DNA of 64,000 bases, taken from Streptomyces alanosinicus (GTDB lineage: Bacteria; Actinomycetota; Actinomycetes; Streptomycetales; Streptomycetaceae). Positions 34,575 to 43,138 of the stretch are shown one piece after another; within the stretch, counting starts at the first letter, position 1, and every line of letters begins with the position of its first letter. Made by a program: the position numbers and the translations under genes. Under the pieces are notes generated by a model. That model ran no database searches. It had not been told where the DNA came from and saw only the letters and a list, made by a program, of their open reading frames with translations. The stretch is taken from positions 434,001 to 498,000 of the forward strand of contig NZ_BMVG01000003.1 in NCBI RefSeq assembly GCF_014650595.1, in the 5' to 3' direction.

Positions 34575-35765
34575 ATGAACACCGGCATGAACACCGGCAT
34601 GAGCACCGACCGTGTAGTCCGTACATTCATCGAGTACTTCGAAGAGCGCGGTCATCGCCGGATCACCGGCTCGACCCTCCTGCCACCCCCCGGTGACCCG
34701 GTGCTGTTCACCACCTCCGGCATGCATCCCCTCACTCCGTATCTGGAGGGGCGCCCGCATCCCCTGGGCCGACGGCTGGTCAATCTGCAGCGCTGTCTGC
34801 GCACCACGGACCTGGAGGAGGTCGGGGACACCACCCATCTGACCGTGTTCGAAATGCTCGGCACCTGGTCCCTCGGCGACTACGAGGGCCCGCAGAGTCT
34901 CGACTGGGGGTACGACCTGCTCACCGAGGGGCTGGGGATCGATCCGGGCCTGCTGCACGCCACCGTCCACGGCGGCGACGAGCAGGTCGGCCCGGACACC
35001 GCCTCCCTGCGGGTGTGGCAGGACCGCGGCGTTCCCGTCGAGCTGACCGAGGAGGACAACTGGTGGTCCAACGGCCCGGTCGGCCCGTGCGGACCCGACT
35101 CGGAGATCTTCCTGTGGACCGGCGACACCCCGCCCCGGTCGACGCCCACACGTGACGACCGCTGGGTCGAGGTGTGGAACCACGTGACGATGCGCTACCG
35201 CCGGCTCGACGACGGTTCCCTCGTGCCGCTGCCCCAGCGCAACATCGACACCGGGCTGGGCCTGGAACGGCTCGCCTCGCTGCTCCAGGGCAGGTCGTCG
35301 GTGTTCGAGTGCGATGTGTTCGACCCCTGGCGCCGTCTCGTCCCGGCCCTGTGGCCCCTGGACGAACTGTCGCTGCGCCTGGTCTACGACCATCTGCGCT
35401 CGGCCGTCGTGGTCATCGGCGACGGGGTGACCCCGGCCGCCACCGGACGGGGCTACGTCCTGCGCCGCCTGGTCCGCCGGGTGCTCACGGTGCTGTGGCG
35501 GGACGATCCGTCGCGCAGTCTCCACGACCTGCCGGACGAGCTGCTCACGCACACCCTCGACCACTTCCGGCAGAACGGGGAGACCGCCGGCGTACGCCGC
35601 CTGCTGCTCGACGAGGAGCGCCGGTTCCGCGGCCTCCTGGAGCGCGGACGGCAGGTGCTCGCCCGGCCCCGCTTCCACGGCCCGCTGACGGGGGAGGACT
35701 TCCGCTATCTCCATGACACCCATGGGCTGCCGCGCGATCTGGTCATGAGCCTGCGAGAGAGGTGA
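34575..35765 (+). CDS. Minimal alanyl-tRNA-synthetase-like protein, no editing domain
   Basis: The 396-residue protein covers only the catalytic and tRNA-recognition parts of AlaRS, which is normally near 880. Class II signatures are present: LFTTSGMHPLTPYLEG (motif 1 side), RCLRTTDLEEVGD with FEMLGTWSLGDY (motif 2), and NIDTGLGLERLASLL (motif 3). GRGYVLRRLVRRVL matches the tRNA-binding helix. It ends at DTHGLPRDLVMSLRER, where E. coli AlaRS leaves this module. GAAGGAG precedes three near-identical ATG units (MNTGMNTGMSTD). A role in supplying alanyl-tRNA or alanyl-adenylate outside translation is inference. Confidence 0.8.
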   Translation: MNTGMNTGMSTDRVVRTFIEYFEERGHRRITGSTLLPPPGDPVLFTTSGMHPLTPYLEGRPHPLGRRLVNLQRCLRTTDLEEVGDTTHLTVFEMLGTWSLGDYEGPQSLDWGYDLLTEGLGIDPGLLHATVHGGDEQVGPDTASLRVWQDRGVPVELTEEDNWWSNGPVGPCGPDSEIFLWTGDTPPRSTPTRDDRWVEVWNHVTMRYRRLDDGSLVPLPQRNIDTGLGLERLASLLQGRSSVFECDVFDPWRRLVPALWPLDELSLRLVYDHLRSAVVVIGDGVTPAATGRGYVLRRLVRRVLTVLWRDDPSRSLHDLPDELLTHTLDHFRQNGETAGVRRLLLDEERRFRGLLERGRQVLARPRFHGPLTGEDFRYLHDTHGLPRDLVMSLRER

Positions 35766-35778
35766 CGGCGACCGTGTC

Positions 35779-35812
35779 CCGCCCGGTCCGGCGTGCCGCA
35801 CGGACCGGGCGG
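35779..35812 (+). terminator. Hairpin after the AlaRS-like gene
   Basis: CCGCCCGGTCCG (35779-35790) pairs with CGGACCGGGCGG (35801-35812) across a 10-base loop, 14 bases after the stop. Confidence 0.6.
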
Positions 35813-35884
35813 TCCGCCAGTCCGGCAGCCCGGGCGGGACATGGTCATGTGCCGTGTGTCCGCGGGTGCTTGTTCGCGTGCGCT

Positions 35885-36382
35885 CTACGCCGGCTGCGAC
35901 TGGACCTGGGCCGAGATCAGCTCCAGGTGGTCCAGGTCGTCGAGGTCCAGGATCTGCAGATAGATCCGCCGGGAGCCGGCCAGGCCGTTGGCCTTCAGTT
36001 CGGCCGCCTCACGACCGATCACGGCGGCGCGCCGGGCGACCTCCTGGTCGTTGCGGCCGACGCAGACGACGAGCGCGTTGGAGTACGTCAGCGCGTCCGC
36101 TCCGCGGCCGGCCTCCTCGGCGGCGGCACGCACCCGGCCGAACTGCCGCTCGCTGTCCTCGACCGAGGCGAACGGGATGTTGAACTCGTCGGCGTACTTC
36201 GCGGCCAGCCGCGGCGTGCGGGTCGCGCCGTGGCCGCCGATGAGCACCGGGACCTTGCCCTGGGCGGGCTTGGGCAGCGCGGGCGACTCGGTCAGGTCGT
36301 AGTAGGCACCGTGGAAGTCGAAGGTCTTGCCGGCCTCGGTCGCCCACAGCCCCGACTCGCCGACCCCCGCCGCGCCCTCCAC
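35885..36382 (-). pseudogene. 3' half of an LLM-class F420-type oxidoreductase gene
   Basis: The reading frame matches the C-terminal half of the intact LLM protein at 37161-38084, from GLW (about residue 138) to the end: LPKPAQGKVPVLIGGHGATR, YADEFNIPFASVEDSERQFG, and YLQILDLDDLDHLELISAQV. About 16 residues are missing between GLAG and SRRIYL, so it is also internally deleted. The missing 5' end lies at 44122-44196 on the same strand. This gene was therefore split by the island between. The product cannot be a working enzyme. Confidence 0.75.
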
Positions 36383-36411
36383 GCGCCGGACGCAGCGGCG
36401 CCCAACGCGCC

Positions 36412-36789
36412 CTAGGGGGCTATGGCGGGTCGCTCCCGCCAGTAGTGGACGCCGACGCGTTGTCCGTCGCGGATCACTTTTCCGGCGTGATCTACGCCCT
36501 CGTTATGCGGCTCCGACGAGCACTTGACGCCGCTGCCGTCCTCCGTGGTGCCGGCAGAGCCACATATGGGGCGATCCTCTTCGACGGTGAACCGCGTCAT
36601 AGTCACCAGCCGGAACCGCGTTTCCCATGGCCGGCTCGCCGTGTGCGCCTGCGCCACCTCGAAAGGGTCGTCTTCCATGCGGAGGCGGATCGCCTTGAGT
36701 CTCCCGGCCACCTCAAGGAAGGTGTCGGTCGGCAGGGCGTCCAGGGCGTCAATGCGTGTCCCCGTCACCAACGTCCCCGAACAGCACAC
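36412..36789 (-). CDS. Hypothetical island protein
   Basis: A 125-codon frame begins with GTG and ends just inside the left island boundary. The C-terminal part (MTRFTVEEDRPICGSAGTTE, then GVKCSSEPHNEGVDHAGKVI) reads like a real small protein with Cys and His residues. It could start at the internal ATG at 36600, giving 62 residues. I do not recognise it. Low confidence, as both ends are uncertain. Confidence 0.35.
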   Translation of the reverse strand: MCCSGTLVTGTRIDALDALPTDTFLEVAGRLKAIRLRMEDDPFEVAQAHTASRPWETRFRLVTMTRFTVEEDRPICGSAGTTEDGSGVKCSSEPHNEGVDHAGKVIRDGQRVGVHYWRERPAIAP

Positions 36790-36846
36790 CTAGAACGTCG
36801 TGCAGCCCCGTCGCAGGAACTCTCCTCCGCGGCGGGGGCTGTGCTG

Positions 36847-36922
36847 TGGTCGGGACGGAAGGATTCGAACCTTCGACTCCCCGCTCCCAAAGCGGATGCT
36901 CCGACCGCTGAACTACGTCCCG
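36847..36922 (-). tRNA. tRNA-Pro (anticodon TGG) with encoded CCA
   Basis: The minus strand folds as a complete cloverleaf. The acceptor stem is CGGGACG/CGTCCCG with the proline-type C1-G72 pair. The D arm is GTTC/GAGC. The anticodon stem is TCCGC/GCGGG with loop TTTGGGA, placing TGG at 34-36. The T arm is GAAGG/CCTTC with loop TTCGAAT. A73 is followed by encoded CCA. It lies about 0.5 kb inside the left end of the island. An encoded CCA and this position suggest it came with the element, though a native origin is possible. Confidence 0.88.
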
Positions 36923-37160
36923 TTGCAGTGGAGTTGGTCTGACCTCTGGAGACTCCGTCACCCCACGCAAGCGCGCTTCGACCGGTGTTCGGCCGGTTGC
37001 GGGCTCCCTAGCCCGTCACTGCGCGCCACCTACCAATCAGCGACCGACCTCGGTCAGTCGTGCCCGATCGCAGGTGAGCGAATCAGTCTGAGCTAAGGAG
37101 GCATGCCCCCGGTGTCGTCGCCCGCCGGGCCGTCGGGGCTTTCGCATGCATGATTGATAC

Positions 37161-38084
37161 ATGGATCTTCGAGTTTTCACTGAACCCCAGCAAGGTGCGA
37201 CGTACGAGACGCTCCTCCGTGTCGCGAAGGCTGCCGAGGAGCTGCACTATGGGGCGTTCTTCCGGTCTGACCACTACCTCCACATGGGCAGCGTCGACGG
37301 TCTCCCCGGGCCTACGGACGCTTGGATCACGCTTGCGGGCATTGCCCGCGAAACGAGCCGCATCCGTCTTGGGACGCTGATGACGGCAGGCACCTTCCGC
37401 CTCCCCGGCGTCCTGGCGATCCAGGTCGCGCAGGTCGACCAGATGTCCAGCGGCCGGGTGGAGCTTGGTCTCGGGTCCGGGTGGTACGAGGAGGAACACA
37501 AGGCGTACGGCATCCCGTTCCCGAAGGAGAAGTTCGCCCGGTTGGAGGAGCAGCTCGCCGTGGTGACGGGCTTGTGGAGCACTCCCGTCGGGCAGCGCTT
37601 CACCTTCGACGGCAAGTACTACCAGCTTCAGGACTCCCCGGCGCTGCCGAAGCCAGTGCAAGGCAAGGTGCCCGTCCTCATTGGTGGCCATGGCGCGAAG
37701 CGGACGCCAGCACTGGCAGCGCAGTACGCCGACGAGTTCAACATCCCGTTTGCCTCGGTCGAGGACAGTCAGCGTCAGTTCGGCCGTGTCCGCTCCGCCG
37801 CTGAGGAACGCGGCCGAAAGGGTGACGCCCTCGTCTACTCCAATGCCCTCGTCGCGTGCGTCGGAAAGACTGACGCCGACGTGAAGCGTCGAGCCGGCGT
37901 CATCGGCCGAGAGGTCGACGAGCTGAAGCTCAACGGTCTCGCGGGGTCTCCGGCAGAGGTGGTGGAGAAGCTGGAGCAGTACAAGGCTGTCGGATCGCAG
38001 CGCGTGTATCTCCAGATCCTGGATCTTGACGACCTGGATCAGTTGGAGCTGATCGCTGCGGAGGTCATGCCACACGTAGCTTGA
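37161..38084 (+). CDS. LLM-class F420-dependent-type oxidoreductase, intact copy
   Basis: The 307-residue luciferase-like TIM barrel begins MDLRVFTEPQQGATYETLLR. Key segments are FFRSDHYLHMG near residue 35, IRLGTLMTAGTFRLPGVLAI near 70, SSGRVELGLGSGWYEEEHKA near 95, and KVPVLIGGHGAKRTPALAAQ near 165. Proteins of this group usually use coenzyme F420; some use FMN. It is a close relative of the split host gene but sits in the opposite orientation. It has more A/T at third positions than its surroundings. It may replace the activity lost on insertion. No ribosome site is evident. Confidence 0.82.
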   Translation: MDLRVFTEPQQGATYETLLRVAKAAEELHYGAFFRSDHYLHMGSVDGLPGPTDAWITLAGIARETSRIRLGTLMTAGTFRLPGVLAIQVAQVDQMSSGRVELGLGSGWYEEEHKAYGIPFPKEKFARLEEQLAVVTGLWSTPVGQRFTFDGKYYQLQDSPALPKPVQGKVPVLIGGHGAKRTPALAAQYADEFNIPFASVEDSQRQFGRVRSAAEERGRKGDALVYSNALVACVGKTDADVKRRAGVIGREVDELKLNGLAGSPAEVVEKLEQYKAVGSQRVYLQILDLDDLDQLELIAAEVMPHVA

Positions 38085-38654
38085 TCTCGTCATCCGCCCT
38101 GGGGGGTCGACGGGAAGCCTTTGGACGGCCGGACCGCTGCAACCGCGCTTCTACCCGGAGGAGAGAGCGGGGAGCGCAGGAGCGGCGCCGGCCGTCGTGG
38201 AAGGGAAGCGGGGAGCGCAGGAGCGGCGCCGGCCGTCACGGAAGGGAAGCGGGCCGCGCGCTACTCGCCACGGCTCTCACGCCCTCCCCCTCCTACCTAC
38301 TGTTGTCGGGCGCGTGTGACGCGGGAGCGATCTTGAAACGTCCTCCGGCGGGCCTGCGCCAAACTGCCAAACCAACCCCCTTTTTCCATCCCCCCTTAAA
38401 GCGGCTGACACAATGAGCCGAGTGGTCAGTGGCTGACCAAGCGGCAGCCAAGGTCGGAGCAATAGTCAAGACCTGTGGACGAGATGACGTGCGAGCAGGC
38501 TGCGGTGATGGGCCTCTTTGAATTGAAATTCCTCACCCCCGCTATGGGTGCGGACAGACCTGCTCACCCAACTTCCCCACCCACCACACTGACTCGTGGA
38601 CAGGCCCGTAAGGGCTCGCGCGTGCCGCCGTCCGGATGATGAGGTGGTGGCACG
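38085..38654. other. 570-base non-coding stretch with tandem repeat and palindromes
   Basis: No gene is supported here. It holds a 41-bp tandem repeat (separate entry). A lower-GC block at 38335-38460 carries the palindrome GGTCAG-TGG-CTGACC near 38423, which could be an operator. A 43-codon frame from the ATG at 38507 (MGLFELKFLTPAMGADRPAH) is weak. The region separates the LLM gene from the phosphotransferase gene. Confidence 0.4.
38167..38248. repeat. 41-bp tandem repeat, two copies
   Basis: GCGGGGAGCGCAGGAGCGGC starts at both 38167 and 38208. The two 41-base units differ only where GTGG in the first is ACGG in the second. A partial third unit (GCGGGCCGCGCG) follows. Confidence 0.8.
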
Positions 38655-39626
38655 ATGACCAATCATGATGAGGCGGCGGCTGTCCGACCGTTGACACTGG
38701 CCTGGGTGCGCCGGCACCTGGAGGCCGGCGAGCGGATCGTGAGAACCGAGGCGCTGCACGGCGGAGCCACCGCCGACATGCGGAGGCTGACCATCGGCAT
38801 GCGCGACGGAGGCGCCCGGCACCTGGTGCTGCGCTCCTTCGTCGACCCGACCCGGCAGGGGCCGGCCGAGGACCTCCTGCACAGGGAGGCCCACGCCCTG
38901 ACCACGCTCACCGGCACCGGCGTGCCGGCTCCCGGACTCGTCGCCGTCGATCCGACCGCCGCGCACTGCGAGTACCCCTCGCTCCTCATGACCCATCTGC
39001 CGGGCCGGACGGTCCTCGACGACGAAGGGCTGGAGACGCGCCTGCCCATGCTGGCCCGTCAACTCGTGGCGGTCCACGCGGTGCGGCCGGCCGTCCGGCC
39101 CCGGGAGTACGTGGCGCTGACGACCGCCGACACGGTCGTGACCCCCGAGCGCGCCGACGCCGCGGTCTGGGCGGCCGCGATCGACGTGATCCGCAATCCC
39201 ACGCCGCGCTACGAAGGGCGGTTCCTGCACCGGGACTTCCAGCCCGGAAACGTGCTGTTCGACCTGCCGCCCGAGGACCCGGCCGATGCCGCCGGCGCCC
39301 GGATCACCGGCGTCGTCGACTGGGCGGCGGCCTCCTGGGGCCCGGCGGACCTCGACGTGGCGCACTGCTCCACCACTCTCGCGCTGCTGCACGGCCCGGC
39401 GTGGGGCCTGCGCTTCACCGAGGCATACCAGGAGGCCGGCGGGATGCTGGCCGCGGCCGCGGACGAGCGGCTGTACTGGCAGGTGCGGGAGCCACTGGCG
39501 TTCTCGGAGGAAGTGCGGTGGGTGGCGCTGCCGTGGCGGGAGGCAGGACGGACCGAGCTGACGACACGAACTGTGGAGGAGCGGCTGGATGCCTATGTCA
39601 CCTCCCTGATGGACGCGCTGGGCTGA
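38655..39626 (+). CDS. Phosphotransferase (aminoglycoside phosphotransferase/choline kinase family)
   Basis: The 323-residue protein has the APH kinase fold. The N-terminal lobe holds the hydrophobic strand RHLVLRSFVD, and the hinge segment is SLLMTHLPGRTVL near residue 115. The catalytic loop is FLHRDFQPGNVLFD near 193, and the metal-binding segment is GVVDWAAASWGPADLDV near 218. It would transfer phosphate from ATP to a small hydroxylated substrate. In an island this might be antibiotic resistance, but the family is broad. A bulged hairpin follows the stop at 39635-39656. Confidence 0.82.
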   Translation: MTNHDEAAAVRPLTLAWVRRHLEAGERIVRTEALHGGATADMRRLTIGMRDGGARHLVLRSFVDPTRQGPAEDLLHREAHALTTLTGTGVPAPGLVAVDPTAAHCEYPSLLMTHLPGRTVLDDEGLETRLPMLARQLVAVHAVRPAVRPREYVALTTADTVVTPERADAAVWAAAIDVIRNPTPRYEGRFLHRDFQPGNVLFDLPPEDPADAAGARITGVVDWAAASWGPADLDVAHCSTTLALLHGPAWGLRFTEAYQEAGGMLAAAADERLYWQVREPLAFSEEVRWVALPWREAGRTELTTRTVEERLDAYVTSLMDALG

Positions 39627-39634
39627 GCCAAGGC

Positions 39635-39656
39635 GGTCCGGGGCGTGGCCCCGACC
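39635..39656 (+). terminator. Hairpin after the phosphotransferase gene
   Basis: CGGGGC-GTG-GCCCCG with flanking GGT/ACC pairs forms a short stem with one bulged C, 9 bases after the stop. Confidence 0.5.
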
Positions 39657-39751
39657 TCATCATTTGCTGCTCAGCCAAGTGAGGGGTCGAGCAGACCCTG
39701 GGGAATTTCCGCCGGGCATCCCCATCGGCGGTGCCCAGCCGGGTCGGTCCT

Positions 39752-40360
39752 ATGCTGACGGTCGTGCAGGTACTGGGTGTGAGCAGTGAGGACGAGATGG
39801 TCGCCTGCTTCTTGAGCGGCGAGCTGGCCAGCCGGAGGTTCGGCCAGAACCTCCGGTCTCATCTGGCGGCGGCCGGGCAGGCCGAGCAGTTGCTGACGCA
39901 TCCGGACCTCTCCGACGCTGGAGCGAACTTCGCACGTCGCGCTCTGCTCGCCGCGACGCGCGGGTACGGCGAGAACCGTGACCTGTTCGAGAACTTCCCC
40001 GCCCACGTCACGTGGACCAGGGCACTCCTGTCCGCCGACGAGGCAGCCGGCGTGCGCTACCTCGACTATTCCTACTGGGTCGAACTGTCGGGTGGCAGCC
40101 GCCGGCCGGCCGACGCGGCCGCACGCATCAAGGCAGGTCTACGGGCGTTCGACGTGCCCAACGAACCGTTCGTCGACGCGGCCCACGCGTTCATCAGAGG
40201 TGAGCGATTTCCTCCGCTCATCCTCGTCGGAGAGAGGCAGGACAAGCTGGTGTGCCTTGAGGGCCACCTGCGTCTGACCGCCTATGCCCTCGGCGGCTTC
40301 TCGACCGGCATCGAGTGCCTGATCGGCACCGCGCCGGCCATGGGACGCTGGGCACGGTAG
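39752..40360 (+). CDS. Hypothetical protein with ParB/sulfiredoxin-like C-terminal motif
   Basis: The ATG at 39752 (MLTVVQVLGVSSEDEMVACF) fits better than one seven codons upstream. The 202-residue protein has an alpha-helical N-terminal half and a C-terminal segment, FPPLILVGERQDKLVCLEGH followed by LRLTAYAL. That resembles the ParB/Srx nucleotide-binding loop, where GHxR is expected; here it is GHLR. Similar small proteins occur in actinobacterial accessory DNA. Its role is unknown; DNA or nucleotide binding is only suggested. Confidence 0.65.
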   Translation: MLTVVQVLGVSSEDEMVACFLSGELASRRFGQNLRSHLAAAGQAEQLLTHPDLSDAGANFARRALLAATRGYGENRDLFENFPAHVTWTRALLSADEAAGVRYLDYSYWVELSGGSRRPADAAARIKAGLRAFDVPNEPFVDAAHAFIRGERFPPLILVGERQDKLVCLEGHLRLTAYALGGFSTGIECLIGTAPAMGRWAR

Positions 40361-40451
40361 TCCAGTCGCACCAAGCTCTCGCCGCCCCGAATCAGCCTGG
40401 CTGATGACAGGTCAGCTCAGCCACGAGTCGGCTGGCGGCTCCTTCAGCCGA

Positions 40452-41345
40452 TCAAGCTGCCTCCTCGCGTTCGACGAGGACGCCGTTCTCGAAGCGTGCG
40501 CCGGCCCGGACCAGGGGCACCAGATGGGCACCGGTGATCGCACGCCATCGAGCCCGAGCTGACTCGACCAGCTTGAACACCATCGCGAGCGCGGCCGCCG
40601 GGCTGCCCGCACCTCGCGTGACCTTGGTCCGGAGCTTGCCCGTCGAGAAGGTCGACTCGAACGACGTCGAGCCGGTGGCGACGTGCCCGACCGTGGCCCT
40701 CGCCGGAGGAGACGGCCAGCGGAGCGGCACCGCACCAGCGGGCGAACTGGGCCTCGGTTCGGAACCGGCACGGGTCTCCGACGTCGACCAACAGCTCCAT
40801 GGCGGTGACCGGACCGAGGCCGCAGATCTCGGTCAGCGTGCAGCCCGGCGTGGCCAGCAGTGCGGGGACCTTCTTGTCGAGGTCTTTGATCCGCCGGGTC
40901 AGCCGACGGATATCGTTGAGGGCGGCGACCAGCGGCTGGTCGCCGGAAGCTCGGCCCGGATGCTCACGGGCAGCGCGACCAGGACCGCCTCGGCCTCCGT
41001 CAGCTGGCGTGTCCGCTGCAGGACCAAGGAGGACCGCCAGTCATGGACGGCGGTGAGCTCGTCCCAGACAGCATCCGGTGCGGAGTGCTTGCCGGCCGGT
41101 GGTAGGTGCGGTTCGGCTGCACCTCACGCACGTCGTAGCCGGCAGCAGCCAGGGCGAGGGCGAGCGGCTGTCCCAGACCGGATGATCCCTCGATACCGAT
41201 CCGGTAGATCACCAACTCACTGTCGCCGAGGAACTGCTCCAGCGCGGGCACGAAGTCCCCGGAGGAGAGTCCGTGCAGGTAGAGCGGAGGGAGCGCCTCG
41301 GAGATCTTCGGCGACTTGCGGCACCAGGGCGCGAGGAGCACCTGT
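40452..41345 (-). mobile_element. Nested transposase remnants: IS110-type inside IS256-type
   Basis: On the minus strand, an IS256/Mutator fragment (PKISEALPPLYLHGLSSGDF, LEQFLG) near 41225-41340 is followed by an IS110-type transposase body (VIYRIGIEGSSGLGQPLALA; then ICGLGPVTAMELLVDVGDP; FARWCGAAPLAVSSGEG) from about 41220 to 40670. Next comes the IS256 C-terminus (KLRTKVTRGAGSPAAALAM, HLVPLVRAGARFENGVLVE) to the stop at 40452. The IS110 part has at least two frame breaks and a deletion after QPNRTYH. Neither transposase can work. Confidence 0.75.
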
Positions 41346-41363
41346 GGGTGAGTCTCTGAGCGT

Positions 41364-42590
41364 TCAGGACCGCTCCGTGCAGTCCGGACCGGTGAGGCGC
41401 TCGGCGAAGCGTGCCCCTACTGCCAGGACCATGAGAACCGCGGTGCAACCGCCTAGCAGCATGACCACGGATGGAGAGGTGCGGTCCAGGGTGACTCCCC
41501 CTACCAGTGCACCGATAGAGATCGTCGCCTGGAAGGAGGCGGTGAACAGGACCGATGCCGCTTCTGGGGCATGCGGCGCCGTCTTGGAGAACCAGGTCTG
41601 CGACGCGACTGGTACGGCGCCGTACGCGATGCCCCACACGAGCAGCAGTATCACTGCGCCCGTCTCCCAGCGGCCCAACGCTGGAAGCAGGAGGGTCACC
41701 GCGGCGATCAGGCCGGCCGCGAGCCCGAAGGTGGTCCGCGGATACCGGGCCGCCCAGGCGCCGCCCAGGAAGTTGCCGAGGATTCCGGCGGCACCGTAGA
41801 GCAGCAAGAATGTAGTGACCACACCGTCGCTGGCGTGCGTGACCTGTTCCAGGAATGGTGTCACGTAGGTGTAGGTACCGAAGTGAGCCAGCACAACGAG
41901 GAACGTCAGCAGGAGTGCGAAGCGGGTGCTGGCGCTGCGGAGCATGCCGCCGAGCATGCTCAGTCGAGTGGCCTGGATCGGAGGAAGCGGCGGCACGAAC
42001 AAGAGCAGCATGACCAGTACGCCGACCGTCAGAGCTCCCATGACAGTGAAGGCCGTTCGCCATCCGGCGAGATCTCCGATGAGGGTGCCTGACGGTACGC
42101 CGAGGACGGATCCCAGCGGAACGGCAGAGAAGATCACAGCAGTTGCCCTGCCAACTGAGGCCGGCGGCACCAGTCGTTCGGCCAACCCCACCCCGATCGG
42201 CCAGAAGCCGCCGATCGTGATCCCGACCATGATGCGGGCGGTCAGTACGAGCCAGTAGTCGGGTGCCGCGGCGGCAAGGAAGTTCGCCAGTGCCAGCAGG
42301 AAGATGAAGACACAGAGCATCAGTCGGCGGTCGAAGCGTGCCGTGGCCGCGGTGACCAGTGGAGCGGCGATCGCCGCCAGGAGGCCGGGCATGGTCATCG
42401 TCAGTCCAGCCATCCCGTCCGAGACGGTGAAACTGGATCCGATCGAGGTCAGCAGACCGATCGGCAGGATCTCGGTGGTGACGATGGCGAAGATTCCCAG
42501 CATTACCGAGACCACGGCCAGCCACCCCGTCAGCGGGGACCGAGAGGATAGGAGTTGGCCGTTGACTGAAGCGGAGGTCGTTGCCGGCAT
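41364..42590 (-). CDS. MFS transporter, DHA1 drug-exporter type
   Basis: The 408-residue protein has twelve membrane helices. SVMLGIFAIVTTEILPIGLL in helix 1 is typical of the AraJ/Cml group. MVGITIGGFWPIGVGLAERL in helix 4 contains the exporter motif C region; FSAVPLGSVLGVPSGTLIGD follows. It would export small molecules by proton exchange and may give drug resistance, but the substrate is unknown. It is intact between two transposase remnants, which suggests it arrived by transposition. No regulator gene adjoins it. Confidence 0.85.
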   Translation of the reverse strand: MPATTSASVNGQLLSSRSPLTGWLAVVSVMLGIFAIVTTEILPIGLLTSIGSSFTVSDGMAGLTMTMPGLLAAIAAPLVTAATARFDRRLMLCVFIFLLALANFLAAAAPDYWLVLTARIMVGITIGGFWPIGVGLAERLVPPASVGRATAVIFSAVPLGSVLGVPSGTLIGDLAGWRTAFTVMGALTVGVLVMLLLFVPPLPPIQATRLSMLGGMLRSASTRFALLLTFLVVLAHFGTYTYVTPFLEQVTHASDGVVTTFLLLYGAAGILGNFLGGAWAARYPRTTFGLAAGLIAAVTLLLPALGRWETGAVILLLVWGIAYGAVPVASQTWFSKTAPHAPEAASVLFTASFQATISIGALVGGVTLDRTSPSVVMLLGGCTAVLMVLAVGARFAERLTGPDCTERS

Positions 42591-42776
42591 GGTGTTCCGT
42601 CCTGTGAAAGGCAGCGCGTTTCGCGATCAGTCCAGCAGGTCTCATCGAGAGGTGGCTGGCGGATCCGCGACTGCACCCCTGCCCTTCGTGGGTGATGTCG
42701 CATTCCTGCCCGCCGAGATGGGCTTCGGGTCAGGCATGACCTGTTGGAGACGACTTCGGGACTGGAACGAGGCCGG

Positions 42777-43138
42777 AGTCTGACAACGACTGCGGGTCCA
42801 TCGCCGGTCGACCGGGGCCGGGCAGGCTCCAAGCACCACTCGGTCACTGACGGGCACGGCACCCCGCTCGCGGTCATCCTCACCGGAGGCAACCGCACCC
42901 ACGTTACCCAGCTGTTGCCACTGCTGGACGCTGTCCCACCAGTCCGCGGCCGGGTCCGCCGTCCCCGCCACAAGCCTGACTCACAGTTCGCCGACCGCGG
43001 CCACGACCACGACATCTACCGCGACATGATCCGTGCCCGCCGGATCATGCCCGCCATTGCCCACCGCGGCACGCCCCACGGCAGCGGACTGGGTGTCCAC
43101 CGCTGGGTGGTAGAGCGCACCTTCGCCTGGCTGGCTCC
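42777..43138 (+). mobile_element. IS5-family transposase remnant
   Basis: The frame carries the middle and end of an IS5-type DDE transposase: GPSPVDRGRAGSKHHSVTDG, GTPLAVILTGGNRTHVTQLL, then SQFADRGHDHDIYRDMI and SGLGVHRWVVERTFAWL. The start and the last part are missing, and the sequence runs straight into integrase-derived DNA. It is inactive. The stretch 42591-42776 before it holds no gene. Confidence 0.75.

Noticed and set aside
41209..42645. Alternative 478-codon frame over the MFS gene
   Set aside because: Histidine- and arginine-rich composition with no family features. The overlapping 41364-42590 frame has twelve clear membrane helices.
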